64,000 bases of DNA from Reyranella massiliensis 521 (GCF_000312425.1 NZ_HE997181.1:4030320-4094319), one strand, 5' to 3'; counted from the stretch's first letter, positions 11,239-20,912 are shown. Translations and numbers: made by a program. The notes: a model not told the origin generated them from the sequence alone.

Positions 11239-12270
11239 GTGGCGCGTTTCAAGATCGTGACGACCGGCCCGGGTAATTCGGACCATTCCCTGGAAATGGA
11301 AACCCTGGCCGGGATCGGCGCGGAAATCGTCGAGGTTTCGGGCAGCGAGGACGACCTTGCCAAGGCGGTGGTCGACGCCGACGCGATCTACGGCAAGGGC
11401 CGCCCGCGCATCACGGCCAAGGTGATCGAGGCGGGCAAGAAGCTGAAAGTCGTCTCGCTGGGCAGCGTCGGCGTCGATTCGGTCGATGTCGATGTCGCGA
11501 CCAGGCTCGGCATCCCGGTCACCAACGTGCCCGACACCTTCATCGAGGAAGTGGCCGACCATGCCATGACCCTGATCCTGGCGAGCTGGCGGCGGCTGGT
11601 CGTGCAGGACCAGATGGTGCGCAAGGGCGAATGGGCCAAGGCGCGACCGGCACTCTACGAGTTCCCGCGCCTCATGGGCATGACTCTAGGCTTCATCTCC
11701 TTCGGCCATGTCGCGCGCGCGGTCGCCAAGCGCGCGGCGCCGTTCGGCTTCCAGATGCTGGCCTACGATCCCTATATCGAAGAGCTGGTCATGTCCGACT
11801 ACGGCGTGCAGCCGGTCGGCTACGACGAGCTGCTGCAACGCTCCGACATCGTCAGCATGCACGCGCCCGGCACCAAGGACGCGCATCACATGATGAAGGA
11901 GCGGAACTTCCGCCTGATGAAGAAGACGGCGCTGTTCGTGAACACCGGCCGCGGCTCGACCGTCGACGAGGCCGCCATGATCAAGGCGCTGCAGGAAGGC
12001 TGGATCGCGGGTGCGGGCCTCGACGTGCTCGAGACCGAGCCGGTCGGCCACAACAATCCTCTCCTGGGCATGGACAACGTGATCCTGACGGCGCACGTCG
12101 CCTCCGCCTCCAACCGTTTCGACCTCGCCCGCAAGCGCCGCGTCGGTGCGGAACTGTCGCTGGTGCTGGGCGGCAAGTGGCCGCGTGCCTGCGTCAATCC
12201 CATGGTGCTGGAGAAGTCCAGCCTGCAGCGCTGGCAGCCCTTCTCGATGGAGCGCGGGCCCGGAAACTGA
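11239..12270 (+). CDS. D-2-hydroxyacid dehydrogenase family protein with altered Rossmann motif
   Basis: A 343-residue NAD-dependent dehydrogenase of the 2-hydroxyacid/CtBP family. A GTG at 11239 follows GGAGGA by eight bases; the open frame runs much further upstream but only antisense to the sulfatase gene. Catalytic features include NTGRGSTVDEA (Arg), DVLETEP (Glu) and TAHVASASN (His). The nucleotide-binding loop reads GFISFGHVAR (residues 151-160), so the usual GxGxxG has become SxGxxA. Cofactor binding may be altered, or this may be a subfamily trait. It is divergent from the sulfatase gene, 72 bp apart. Confidence 0.85.
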   Translation: MARFKIVTTGPGNSDHSLEMETLAGIGAEIVEVSGSEDDLAKAVVDADAIYGKGRPRITAKVIEAGKKLKVVSLGSVGVDSVDVDVATRLGIPVTNVPDTFIEEVADHAMTLILASWRRLVVQDQMVRKGEWAKARPALYEFPRLMGMTLGFISFGHVARAVAKRAAPFGFQMLAYDPYIEELVMSDYGVQPVGYDELLQRSDIVSMHAPGTKDAHHMMKERNFRLMKKTALFVNTGRGSTVDEAAMIKALQEGWIAGAGLDVLETEPVGHNNPLLGMDNVILTAHVASASNRFDLARKRRVGAELSLVLGGKWPRACVNPMVLEKSSLQRWQPFSMERGPGN

Positions 12271-12291
12271 GGCCGGCTGGCCGAGAGACGG

Positions 12292-12477
12292 CTAGAGGTC
12301 TTTCGTGGCCTGGAGGCGATCGCGGATTGCGCGGTCGCACTGGGCGAGGCTGTCGAAGGGCCCGAGGATGACATGGTCGCCGTCGTCCATCGCATACCAG
12401 CCGCTCTGGGTGAGATTGTACTCGCCCAGATCCTCGGCAGGCACATGAACGGCGATCAGGTCCTTTGGCGTACGCAT
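12292..12477 (-). CDS. small hypothetical protein
   Basis: A 61-residue soluble, mildly acidic product of unknown function. It contains ESGWY-like and GPFDSLAQCDRAIRDRL segments that look like a folded small domain, not noise. The ATG at 12477 is preferred over an upstream GTG at 12486. Neither has a strong ribosome site. It is convergent with the dehydrogenase at 11239 (21 bp apart) and lies 30 bp after the dehydrogenase at 12508. I do not recognise a family. Confidence 0.55.
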   Translation of the reverse strand: MRTPKDLIAVHVPAEDLGEYNLTQSGWYAMDDGDHVILGPFDSLAQCDRAIRDRLQATKDL

Positions 12478-12507
12478 AGAGGGCACATGGCGCTGAAGGT
12501 GGGCATT

Positions 12508-13485
12508 TCAACCCCGGCGTGACCAGCTTGCAAGATTGACCGCCCCCGGCGGCACCTCGCCTTTCACCAGCGACTCGACCTGCCGGACTGTATCCATCGC
12601 TTGGCTTTCGCTGGCGGGTGGCGTCAGGCCACCGATATGCGGCGTGGCGATGACATTGGGCAGGCGCGCCAGCGCCGGTGACGGCATCTGGTCCGGTGCG
12701 CGACCGACATCCATGGCGGCACCGGCGATCCGGCCCTCCTCCAGCGCTTGCGCTAGCGCCGCTTCGTCCACCAAGTTGCCGCGCGACATGTTGATGAAGA
12801 AGGCATCCGGCTTCATGCGCGCGAATGCCGCCGCATCGAGCAGGTTCTCGGTCTCCTCATTGGCGATGGCGAGACAGATCACGTAGTCGGCACGCACCAG
12901 CAGTTCATCCTGAGGCAGCTTCTGGAAACGCCGATCATCGACCTGGGCATAGGGATCGGCGATCAGCACCGTCATGCCCATCTGAGCCAGCAGCGGCGCG
13001 AGATCGCGCGCGATCCGGCCATAGCCGATGATGCCGGCGGTGGCACCGCTCAGCTGCCGGCCCACCTTGATCTCCGGCATATGGCCCGCGTGATAGTCTG
13101 CCGCCGCACGCGAGATGCCGCGTGAAAGATCGACCAGGAACCCCAGGGTCAGTTCGACCACGGATTTCACGAAGCCCGCTTCGGCATGGGTGACCAGCAC
13201 GCCCGCCGCCGACGCCGCAGCCACGTCGATGTTCCGAATGTCGATGGCGCTCCGCATCACGACCTTGAGGCGCGGCAGGCCGGCAAAGACTTCGGCCGGT
13301 ATCGGCGTCGAGCGGTCGGCAATGATGAAGTCGGTGCCGCGCGCCATGGCGATCACGCCCGCGGAATCGAGCGGCGCATCGCCTTCGTGCAATACGACGT
13401 CGACCAGTTCCTGAAGCCGCTTGAGCGCCCGCGCGCCGTAATATTGCCGTCGGGCCTGAGGCACATGAGTGAGGAGAAGCTTCAA
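12508..13485 (-). CDS. D-2-hydroxyacid dehydrogenase family protein lacking the usual catalytic Glu
   Basis: A 325-residue NAD(P)-dependent dehydrogenase of the phosphoglycerate/2-hydroxyacid family. The start is a TTG at 13485 with AGGGA five bases upstream. The nucleotide loop is GIIGYGRIAR at 151-160. The active-site Arg235 (MSRGNLVDE) and His283 (TPHIGG) are present, but the segment that normally reads DVFxxEP is DVGRAPDQMP (259-268), so the acid that orients the histidine is missing or replaced by Asp264. The substrate is unknown. It lies 8 bp after the AtzH remnant on the same strand, so it may belong to the amidase operon. Confidence 0.85.
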   Translation of the reverse strand: MKLLLTHVPQARRQYYGARALKRLQELVDVVLHEGDAPLDSAGVIAMARGTDFIIADRSTPIPAEVFAGLPRLKVVMRSAIDIRNIDVAAASAAGVLVTHAEAGFVKSVVELTLGFLVDLSRGISRAAADYHAGHMPEIKVGRQLSGATAGIIGYGRIARDLAPLLAQMGMTVLIADPYAQVDDRRFQKLPQDELLVRADYVICLAIANEETENLLDAAAFARMKPDAFFINMSRGNLVDEAALAQALEEGRIAGAAMDVGRAPDQMPSPALARLPNVIATPHIGGLTPPASESQAMDTVRQVESLVKGEVPPGAVNLASWSRRG

Positions 13486-13492
13486 ATCGTCC

Positions 13493-13612
13493 CTAGCCCT
13501 TCATCGGAATCGTCTCGCCGAGATGCGAGAAGTGCGCGGCCACGATACGCCAGCCGTCGGCCGTGCGCATCCAAGTGGGGTTGCCTATCGGCCGACCACA
13601 CAGCGGCGCGCC
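13493..13612 (-). pseudogene. AtzH-like (DUF3225 / NTF2-fold) C-terminal fragment
   Basis: Directly after the stop of the atzE-like gene, one frame encodes 39 codons whose core, GRPIGNPTWMRTADGWRIVAAH, resembles the end of AtzH-type proteins (1,3-dicarboxyurea decarboxylase family, normally about 130 residues). The N-terminal two thirds are absent. Upstream the same frame runs only through atzE antisense-free coding in another frame, and no start codon with a ribosome site is seen. The order atzG-atzE-atzH matches the known cyanurate/biuret operon order, so this looks like a deletion remnant. Family assignment is from memory of the motif and should be tested. Confidence 0.6.
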
Positions 13613-13613
13613 C

Positions 13614-14996
13614 TCAGGCCGGCGGCGCGCTGGCCACGCCCTGCTTCTCCAGGAAGGCCGCGACACGCAAGGCGGCCTTCTCGTTATAGGGGCGAACAAT
13701 GAGCTGAACGCCGATCGGCAAGCCGCGCCGCCGCTGCAGGGGCACCACCACGACCGGCAGGCCGATGAAGGAGATCGGCTGTGTGAAAACGCCGAGATTG
13801 GCGCGCACCGGCAGTTCGACGCCGCCCAGCTTCATCATGACCTGGCCAAGCCTGGGCGCGGTGCAGGGCGTCGCCGGCGCCAGCACGACGTCGACCTCGT
13901 TGAAGAGCTTCAGCACATTGGCTCGATAGTGCCGGCGAAAGCGTTGCGCCTTCACGTACCAAGAGCCCGGCAGCAGCGCGCCGGCCATGAAGCGCTCGCG
14001 CGTATCGGGGTCGAAATCCTGCGGCCGGGTCTTCAACCGCGGAAGGTGGAGCTGTGCGCCCTCTATCGCGGTGATCACATAGGCCGCTGCCCGCGCCGCC
14101 GCAGCCTGCGGCAGTACGACCGTGTTACTGGCATCGAGCGCCCTGGCCACGGCCGCCACGGCCTCGAAGGCCTCGGGTTCGCCGCCTTTCGCGAAGTAGT
14201 CGCCGGCGATGGCGATGCGCAGCCCTTCTATGCCTTCGGCGAGATGCGGCAGCGTTGGATCGGGTGGCATGTGGGTGCAGACCGGGTCGTCGGGATCTGG
14301 CCCCTGCATGGCATCGAACGACAGTGCCAGGTCTTCGCTTGACCGCGCGATCGGCCCCAGATGATCGAGGGAATCGACGAAGGGGAACGACCCCACCCGG
14401 CTCAGCCGCCCGTAGGTCGGTTTCAGGCCGAACAGACCACAGAGCGACGACGGCACGCGGATCGAGCCGTTGGTATCCGAGCCCAGCGCCAACGGCACCT
14501 CGCCCGCCGCGACGGCCGCTCCCGACCCTCCCGACGATCCGCCGGTCATGCGCGACGGATCGTGCGGATTGCGCGAGGGGCCGTAATGGGCGTTCTCGCC
14601 GGTGAAGTCGTAGGCGTATTCGCCCATGTTGAGGCCGCCGACCAGGATCGCCCCGGCTGCCTCCAGCCTTCGGATCAGCGCGCCGTCGCGGGCCGCCTTC
14701 GGCCCGTCGTTGTTGATCTTGGAACCCGCGCGGGTCGGCAGACCCTCGATGTCGAACAGGTTCTTCACGGCAAAGGGCACGCCGGCCAACGGCCCGGGGT
14801 GCTTGCTGGCATCGATCTCCGCGGCACGCTTCCGTGCCCGCTCGGCCAGGATGTCGGTGAAGGCGTTGACCGTGGGCTCGGCCGCTTCGATGCGCTTCAG
14901 CGCCGCGTCGACCACGGCGGCAGCCTTGACCTTGTGGGTCGCGACGGCGTGCGCGATCTCGCCCGCGGTCGCGGCCTTCGACAGGGGATCGCTCAT
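13614..14996 (-). CDS. atzE: AtzE-like amidase (1-carboxybiuret hydrolase family)
   Basis: A 460-residue amidase-signature enzyme. The catalytic triad is Lys78 (FAVKNLFDIEG), a Ser in GGSSGGSGA (152-160) and the nucleophile Ser178 (GSDTNGSIR). The stretches AGSKINNDGPKAARD, HYGPSRNPHD and DAMQGPDPDDP match AtzE more closely than generic amidases or GatA. AtzE removes ammonia from 1-carboxybiuret in cyanuric acid breakdown and needs the small AtzG partner. Here an AtzG-like gene overlaps its start by 4 bp (ATGA), and an AtzH fragment follows. The true substrate could be another amide, since AtzE-like enzymes are widespread. Confidence 0.85.
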   Translation of the reverse strand: MSDPLSKAATAGEIAHAVATHKVKAAAVVDAALKRIEAAEPTVNAFTDILAERARKRAAEIDASKHPGPLAGVPFAVKNLFDIEGLPTRAGSKINNDGPKAARDGALIRRLEAAGAILVGGLNMGEYAYDFTGENAHYGPSRNPHDPSRMTGGSSGGSGAAVAAGEVPLALGSDTNGSIRVPSSLCGLFGLKPTYGRLSRVGSFPFVDSLDHLGPIARSSEDLALSFDAMQGPDPDDPVCTHMPPDPTLPHLAEGIEGLRIAIAGDYFAKGGEPEAFEAVAAVARALDASNTVVLPQAAAARAAAYVITAIEGAQLHLPRLKTRPQDFDPDTRERFMAGALLPGSWYVKAQRFRRHYRANVLKLFNEVDVVLAPATPCTAPRLGQVMMKLGGVELPVRANLGVFTQPISFIGLPVVVVPLQRRRGLPIGVQLIVRPYNEKAALRVAAFLEKQGVASAPPA

Positions 14997-15181
14997 GGCC
15001 GGTACACCGGCGCCGGCGTCAGCTCGTCGTCGAGCTCGACTTCAAGCAGTGGCTGGGCAATCGCCAGCGCACGCTCGACATTCAGGATCACGTTCGGACG
15101 GTACTCCGGCGCGATCGGCAGGCCGATTGCTTTTGCGGCCTCGTCGACCAGGCGCGCAATATCAGGCTTGTCCTTGGCCAC
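14993..15181 (-). CDS. atzG: AtzG-like small subunit (DUF4089)
   Basis: A 62-residue helical protein (IGLPIAPEYRPNVILNVERAL and a Pro-rich tail) of the AtzG/DUF4089 type, which binds the AtzE amidase in the way GatC binds GatA. The GTG at 15181 is chosen because GAGGAGG lies just upstream. An ATG at 15205 would add eight residues but has only a weak site. Its end overlaps the atzE start by 4 bp. Such subunits are often left out of annotations because of their size. Confidence 0.8.
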   Translation of the reverse strand: MAKDKPDIARLVDEAAKAIGLPIAPEYRPNVILNVERALAIAQPLLEVELDDELTPAPVYRP

Positions 15182-15280
15182 GTCCCCTCCTCGCGCAAAC
15201 GACATTCAGCCTGCCGCGCCGGTACCGGGATGCGCAAGTGGGGCACCCCGGCGACGGGATCGGCGTGCTCTCAATATTGG

Positions 15281-16813
15281 CTAAGGCGCCCCCACACCCG
15301 GGCGACCGGCTTCGACAGCGAAGCGCTGGATCGTCGCAATGCCGGCCGTCGGCTCTTTCACCGTATCGACGACGCGGAACGCCACGGTAGCCGCTTTGGG
15401 CGCCAGCACCACCTGGGCGTAGCCGTGACGTCCACCGAGCCCGTAGCGAAGGTCGGGATTCCTGGCCAACAACGCCTTCACGCGCGCGGGCGCCGGCCCC
15501 TGGGACGTGATCGAGCCGCCGACGAACTCCGTTGCGACCGCGGGCGCCGTCGCGTCATCGACGTCGCGCTTGAGATCGGCGGCCCAGAAGGAATGAACGT
15601 CGCCACTGGCCACCAGCGTATCGCGAACGGGCGACGCGGCGACCGCATCGAGCAGCCGTTGCCGGGCCGGCGCATAGCCGTCCCAACCATCATGCCAGAA
15701 GTCACGATGTTCCCCGTCGCCGCGATCGACCTGGGCCATCAAGGTCTGCTGGGCGATCACGTTCCACGTCGTCGAGGCGCGGGCCAGGCCGTCGGCGAGC
15801 CATGCTTCTTGTGCAGTCCCCAGCATGGTGCGCGCCGGATCGAGACGTTCGGCACACGCGCGCATCACCTTGTTGCGCGGCAGCGCGGCGCGGCAGGCAT
15901 GGTGCGAGCGATATTGCCGCTCGTCGAGCACATGGAATTCCGCGAGGTCGCCGAAACGATAGCGGTCGTAGAGCCGCAGGGACGGTCCCTGCGGCCGGAA
16001 CGACAGCGGCAACGGCATATGCTCCCAGAACGCCTGATAGGCGGCCGCACGCTGCGCCACGAAACGCCCGCGGTCGGGCTCCTGAGGAGAGATATCGTCG
16101 GTATAGTCGTCGTCGACCTCGTGATCGTCCCAGGTGACGATCCACGGAAAGGCCGCGTGCGCGGCCTGCAGGTCGCGGTCGGATTTGTACTGGGCATAGC
16201 GGTCGCGATACTCGTCGAGCGTCGTCGTGCGCCCGCCCTCGTGTCGACGAACCAGGTCGCGGCCCCACGACTTCTCGTAGATGTAGTCGCCCAGGTGCAG
16301 GACGAAAGCCGCCTCCTCCGCGGCCATATGGCGAAACGCCGAGTAGTAGCCTTGTTCGTATTGCTGGCAGGAGGCGAAAGCGAAACGGAGATCGGACAGG
16401 CGCTCGCTACCGTCGGGCGCAGTGCGTGTACGGCCAACAGGACTGGCCTTGCCGCGTGCGGTGAAACGATACCAGTAAGACCGATTGGGTCTGAGCCCGC
16501 CAACCTCGACATGAACCGAATGAGCCCAGCGCGCCTCGGCGGTAGCGTGCCCGTGTCCGACGACGCGCCGCATCGCCTCGTCCTCGGCGATCGTCCAGTC
16601 GACTGGAATCGACGAGACGAGCCGCTCGCCGGGCTCGCCCGCCGCGATCAGTCGCGTCCACAAGACGACGGAGTCCGGCATCGGCCGCCCGGAGGCAACG
16701 CCCAAGGCAAACGGGTCGGCGGCCAGCGGGGGCTCGGCGCGTGCAGTAGCCGGCAGCCAAAGGCCGCCCAGTCCTGTTGCGCCCAAGCCCGCGACGAAGG
16801 AGCGGCGATGCAT
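15281..16813 (-). CDS. Tat-exported PhoD-family alkaline phosphatase
   Basis: A 510-residue PhoD-type phosphatase/phosphodiesterase. The ATG at 16813 gives a twin-arginine leader ([17 protein letters not shown], cleavage after ATARA), so the protein folds with its metals before export to the periplasm. An N-terminal PhoD-N beta-sandwich (residues about 28-135) precedes the metallophosphatase domain with [31 protein letters not shown] and SGDVHSFW, the Ca/Fe ligand motifs. It would release phosphate from organic phosphate esters. It stands alone, divergent from the SDR at 16900. Confidence 0.9.
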   Translation of the reverse strand: MHRRSFVAGLGATGLGGLWLPATARAEPPLAADPFALGVASGRPMPDSVVLWTRLIAAGEPGERLVSSIPVDWTIAEDEAMRRVVGHGHATAEARWAHSVHVEVGGLRPNRSYWYRFTARGKASPVGRTRTAPDGSERLSDLRFAFASCQQYEQGYYSAFRHMAAEEAAFVLHLGDYIYEKSWGRDLVRRHEGGRTTTLDEYRDRYAQYKSDRDLQAAHAAFPWIVTWDDHEVDDDYTDDISPQEPDRGRFVAQRAAAYQAFWEHMPLPLSFRPQGPSLRLYDRYRFGDLAEFHVLDERQYRSHHACRAALPRNKVMRACAERLDPARTMLGTAQEAWLADGLARASTTWNVIAQQTLMAQVDRGDGEHRDFWHDGWDGYAPARQRLLDAVAASPVRDTLVASGDVHSFWAADLKRDVDDATAPAVATEFVGGSITSQGPAPARVKALLARNPDLRYGLGGRHGYAQVVLAPKAATVAFRVVDTVKEPTAGIATIQRFAVEAGRPGVGAP

Positions 16814-16899
16814 GGCACAACACTGCGACGGCAAACGCCGCCCTTCAACCGTGGTGCGCCGGTCTGCTAGGGTCCGCTCCTTCGAGGAGGAACGAATCC

Positions 16900-17652
16900 A
16901 TGAGCGGGAAGATTGCAATCGTCACCGGCGCAGGCAGCGGCATCGGCCGCGCCTCGGCGCTCGCCCTGCTGAAGAACGGCTACAAGGTGGCGCTTGCCGG
17001 CCGGCGCAAGGATGCGCTGGACGAAACGGCCAAGATGGCCGGCGACAACGCATCCAATGCACTCGCGGTCCCGACCGACGTCGCCAAGCGCGACGATATC
17101 GTGGCGCTGTTCGCCAAGGTCAAGGCGACCTGGGGCCGGCTCGACCTGGTGTTCAACAATGCCGGCGGCGGCGCACCGCCCGTTCCGCTCGAGGAGCTGC
17201 CCTACGAAACCTGGCTGAGCGTCGTGGCTGCCAACCTGACGGGGCCCTTCCTGTGCACGCAGGAAGCGATGAAGATCATGAAGGACCAGAAGCCGCGGGG
17301 CGGCCGCATCATCAACAACGGCTCGATCTCCGCGCATGCGCCGCGGCCCTTCTCGGTGGCCTACACCTCGACCAAGCACGCCATCACCGGCCTCACCAAG
17401 TCGACCTCGCTCGACGGCCGTGCCTACGATATCGCCTGCGGCCAAATCGACATCGGCAATGCCGTGACGCCGATGACCGAGCGCATGACCAAGGGCGTGC
17501 TGCAGCCCAATGGGACGACCATCGCCGAGCCGCGCATGGACGTCGATGCGGTTGCCCAGGCCATCGTCTACATGGACAGCCTGCCGCTCGACGCCAACGT
17601 ACAGTTCATGACCGTGATGGCGACCAAGATGCCGTTCATCGGGCGAGGCTGA
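16900..17652 (+). CDS. short-chain dehydrogenase/reductase (SDR)
   Basis: A 250-residue classical SDR with the cofactor motif TGAGSGIG (residues 9-16), NNAGGG, the active-site Ser in NGSISAHAP and the YTSTK Tyr-Lys pair. It catalyses NAD(P)-dependent oxidation or reduction of an unknown alcohol or ketone. The ATG at 16900 follows GAGGAGG by eight bases. Its neighbours (PhoD and the FMN oxidase) give no clear substrate hint. Confidence 0.9.
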   Translation: MSGKIAIVTGAGSGIGRASALALLKNGYKVALAGRRKDALDETAKMAGDNASNALAVPTDVAKRDDIVALFAKVKATWGRLDLVFNNAGGGAPPVPLEELPYETWLSVVAANLTGPFLCTQEAMKIMKDQKPRGGRIINNGSISAHAPRPFSVAYTSTKHAITGLTKSTSLDGRAYDIACGQIDIGNAVTPMTERMTKGVLQPNGTTIAEPRMDVDAVAQAIVYMDSLPLDANVQFMTVMATKMPFIGRG

Positions 17653-17706
17653 GCCTCTCCTCTCCCGTCTCCTCGCCTGGCGGACGAGACGATCCGCCGG
17701 CCGGGA

Positions 17707-18801
17707 TCAGTAGCCTTCGTCGCGAAGGTTCAGCAGCGGGAAGGCGCTGTGCACGCCGGGCATGTTGGTCGGCATGCTGCGGCTGATGTAGCTCTTGTCG
17801 AGTTGCGACAGTGAGGTGACGCCCAGCAGGCCCATCGCCTCCTTCATCTCCTCTTCGAGCAGCTCGATCACGCGCTCGATGCCGGCAGCGCCCGCAGCGG
17901 CGAGGCCGTAGCAATAGAGACGGCCGAGCCCGACCCAGTCGGCGCCCATGCAGATCGCCTTCACGATGTCGCTGCCGCGGCTGAAGGAACCGTCGACGGC
18001 GATCTTGGCGCGGCCGGCAACGGCCTCGACGATCTCCGGCAGCACCTCGGCCGAACCGCGACCATGGTCGAGCTGGCGACCACCATGGTTCGAGCAATAG
18101 ACCGACCAGACGCCTTGCTGGCAGGCAAGCTCGGCATCCTCGCCCGTGCCGATGCCCTTCAGCATGAACTTCACGTCGGGAAACTTCTCGCGGACTGCCG
18201 TGAAGTTCTTCCACGAGAAGGACGCCTGATAGTCCTGACCCGTGGCCGCAGTACGCCAGGATTTCACGAAGCGCTTGGCGATGTCGCGCTCCCGGCGGCT
18301 GTAGACTTGTGTGTCGACGGTGATGCAGAAGGCATCGTATCCTGCATCCATCGCCCGCTTCACACAGTCTGCGACCCAGGCATCGTCACCGCGCACGTAC
18401 AGCTGGTAGATCTTGGGTGCTGCGCCGCCCTTCACGATGTCCTCGAGCTTGAGCGTCGTCACCGAGCTGATCAGCATCGGGACATTGCCGGCACCGGCGC
18501 CCCTGGCCACCGTAATGCCACCACCAGGCTCGAAGGATTCCAGCGATCCGACCGGCGCCAGCATGACCGGCAGTCGGATCTTGCGACCGAAGATTTCCGA
18601 AGAAGGATCGATTGTCGAAACGTCGCGCAACACGCGCGGCTTGAAGGCAATGGAGTCCAGCGCCATCCGGTTGCGCCGCAGCGTGGTTTCGGTCTCGGTC
18701 CCGCCGATCAGATAGTCCCAGATATTGGGGTTGAGGCGGATTTTGGCTGCTTTGACAATCTCGTGCAGCGTCACGAATTCACTCTCAAGGCCGCTCGCCA
18801 T
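17707..18801 (-). CDS. FMN-dependent alpha-hydroxy-acid oxidase/dehydrogenase
   Basis: A 364-residue TIM-barrel flavoenzyme of the glycolate oxidase / L-lactate dehydrogenase family. The catalytic signature SNHGGRQLD is at 237-245, with His239 and Arg242; IYQLYVRGD and VDTQVYSRRERD are further family motifs. It oxidises an L-2-hydroxy acid (lactate, glycolate or mandelate are possible) with FMN and passes electrons to O2 or quinone. No membrane segment is visible. It is convergent with the SDR and divergent from the solute receptor at 18998. The substrate cannot be read from sequence alone. Confidence 0.9.
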   Translation of the reverse strand: MASGLESEFVTLHEIVKAAKIRLNPNIWDYLIGGTETETTLRRNRMALDSIAFKPRVLRDVSTIDPSSEIFGRKIRLPVMLAPVGSLESFEPGGGITVARGAGAGNVPMLISSVTTLKLEDIVKGGAAPKIYQLYVRGDDAWVADCVKRAMDAGYDAFCITVDTQVYSRRERDIAKRFVKSWRTAATGQDYQASFSWKNFTAVREKFPDVKFMLKGIGTGEDAELACQQGVWSVYCSNHGGRQLDHGRGSAEVLPEIVEAVAGRAKIAVDGSFSRGSDIVKAICMGADWVGLGRLYCYGLAAAGAAGIERVIELLEEEMKEAMGLLGVTSLSQLDKSYISRSMPTNMPGVHSAFPLLNLRDEGY

Positions 18802-18997
18802 CTTTCCCCCGATCCAAAGCCGATTGGCGTTTTCTTGCGCGTCCGGCGCGGTGCGTCAACGAAACGTCACGCACAGCGGTCAATAAAGGCCGCTGGCATT
18901 GACGATAGCGGTTCCAGGCGATTTGATCGTCATAAGGCATCCGCCCGGCGGAACCCACAAGAAGAGCCCGCGTACAAATGGGCAAAAGGTGAGGCTG

Positions 18998-20905
18998 ATG
19001 ATGAAAAGACGCGCACTGACGACGGCACTCCTGTTCGGCTGGATGGCAGGTCCCGCTTTGGCTGCCGATCCGCTGCCCGCGCTCAAGGAAACCCCGATGC
19101 TTGCCGACCAGGTGAAGTCGGGTGCTCTCCCCCCGATCGACAAGCGCATCCCCCAGCAGCCCTGGGTGGTCACGCAATTCGCCGGCGGGGACGGGCCGGG
19201 CCAGCAGGGCGGCCAGCTCAACATGCTGGTGGCCAGCGCGCGCGATACCCGGCTGATGACGATCTACAGCTACACGCGCCTCATCATTCACGATCCCAAG
19301 TTCAAGCTGAGGCCCGACATCCTCGAAAGCTACGAGGAGAAGGATGGCCGAGAGTTCACCTTCAAGCTGCGCGCCGGCCACAAGTGGTCGGATGGCGAAC
19401 CCTTCACCACCGAAGACTTCCGCTTCTTCTGGGAAGATGTCGCCAACAACAAGGAGCTCTCGAGTTCCGGCCCCTCCGTCGAGCTGCTGGTCGACGGCAA
19501 GCCGCCCAAGGTCGAGATCATCGATCCGCTGACGATCAAGTACACTTGGGAGAAGCCCAATCCCTACTTCATCGAAAGCCAGGCGCGTGCTGCGCCGCTC
19601 TTCCTGTTCCGGCCCGCGCATTACCTCAAGAAGTTCCACACCAAGTACACGCCCGAGGCGGAGATCCTGAAGGCTGCCAAAGGCGGCCAGCAGAACTGGG
19701 TGCAGGTCTACAAGCGCCTCGACGTGATGTACGCCAACGACAACATCGACCTGCCGACGCTCAACCCGTGGGTCAACACCACGGCGTCGCCGGCGCAGCG
19801 CTTCGTCTATATGCGCAATCCCTACTATCACCGCATCGACGCCAAGGGGCAGCAGCTTCCCTATATCGACCGTGTGATCTTCACGGTCGCCGCGACCAAC
19901 CTCGTGCCGGCCAAAGCGGGCCTCGGCGAGGCCGACCTGCAGCCGCGTTACCTCAACATGCGCGACTACACATTCCTGCAGAAGAGCGCGCAGACTTCGG
20001 GCGTGAACGTGCGTCTCTGGGAGTCGGGCTCCGGTTCGCAGATCGCGCTCTACCCCAACCTGACGGCCAACGACGAGGAGTGGCGCAAGCTGATGCGCGA
20101 CGTGCGCTTCCGCCGGGCCCTGTCGCTCGCCATCGATCGCGACGAGCTGAACCAGGTCGTCTATATCGGCCTCGCCAAACCCTCCAACAACACGATCATG
20201 CCGCGCTCCGAGCTGTTCAAGCCGGAGTACGCGACCAAGTGGGCGAACTACGACCCCAAGCTCGCCAACAAGCTCCTGGACGAAATCGGCCTTACCAAGA
20301 AGGACAGCCAGGGCATCCGCCTGCTGCCCGACGGCAGGCCGGCGACCATCGTCGTCGAGCATGCCAGCGAAGAAACCGAGGATGCCGACGCGCTGGCCCT
20401 GATTGCCGACAACTGGAAGAAGATCGGCATCAAGATGCTGACCAAGCCGCAGACCCGCGAGAACTTCCGGCTCCGGACCTTCTCGGGCGAAGCCGTGATG
20501 ACGGCCTTCGCCGGCGCCGTGACCGCGGTGCCGACGGTCAACACCAGCCCCAAGGAGTTCGCGCCGACCATGCTGGGCGGCCTGCAATGGTCGCGCTGGG
20601 GCATGTTCGTGGAATCGAAGGGCCGGCAGGGCGAGAAGTGCGACATGGAATCGGCCTGCAAACTGCTCGACTACGTGAAGGAATGGGAGACCGGCGCGAC
20701 GCCGGCCGATCGTCGCAAGGCCTGGGAAAAGATCCTGGAGACCAATGCCGACCAAGTCTTCTCGATCGGCACGGTGAACGGCATCCGCCAGCCCATCGTT
20801 GTCGGCCCGAAAGTTCGCAACGTGCCAAAGGAAGGCTACTACGCCTGGGATCCGGGCGGATATATCGGCCTCTACCAGCCCGACACGTTCTGGATCGCGC
20901 AGTAA
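18998..20905 (+). CDS. ABC transporter substrate-binding protein, family 5 (peptide/opine/nickel type)
   Basis: A 635-residue periplasmic receptor with a signal peptide (MMKRRALTTALLFGWMAG, cleavage after ALA near residue 22). SBP family 5 features include KLRAGHKWSDGEPFTTEDFRF and VRFRRALSLAIDRDELN. The ATG pair at 18998/19001 is used because the open frame upstream has no signal sequence. Such receptors bind oligopeptides, opines or heme. No permease or ATPase genes adjoin it, so it is an orphan here and must share a transporter. A hairpin that could end the transcript lies at 20913-20938. Confidence 0.9.
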   Translation: MMKRRALTTALLFGWMAGPALAADPLPALKETPMLADQVKSGALPPIDKRIPQQPWVVTQFAGGDGPGQQGGQLNMLVASARDTRLMTIYSYTRLIIHDPKFKLRPDILESYEEKDGREFTFKLRAGHKWSDGEPFTTEDFRFFWEDVANNKELSSSGPSVELLVDGKPPKVEIIDPLTIKYTWEKPNPYFIESQARAAPLFLFRPAHYLKKFHTKYTPEAEILKAAKGGQQNWVQVYKRLDVMYANDNIDLPTLNPWVNTTASPAQRFVYMRNPYYHRIDAKGQQLPYIDRVIFTVAATNLVPAKAGLGEADLQPRYLNMRDYTFLQKSAQTSGVNVRLWESGSGSQIALYPNLTANDEEWRKLMRDVRFRRALSLAIDRDELNQVVYIGLAKPSNNTIMPRSELFKPEYATKWANYDPKLANKLLDEIGLTKKDSQGIRLLPDGRPATIVVEHASEETEDADALALIADNWKKIGIKMLTKPQTRENFRLRTFSGEAVMTAFAGAVTAVPTVNTSPKEFAPTMLGGLQWSRWGMFVESKGRQGEKCDMESACKLLDYVKEWETGATPADRRKAWEKILETNADQVFSIGTVNGIRQPIVVGPKVRNVPKEGYYAWDPGGYIGLYQPDTFWIAQ

Positions 20906-20912
20906 GGATTCG

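Noticed and set aside
17679..17698. 6-bp stem hairpin between the SDR and the FMN oxidase
   Set aside because: The stem is short with an 8-base loop and no T-run, so a terminator call is not justified.
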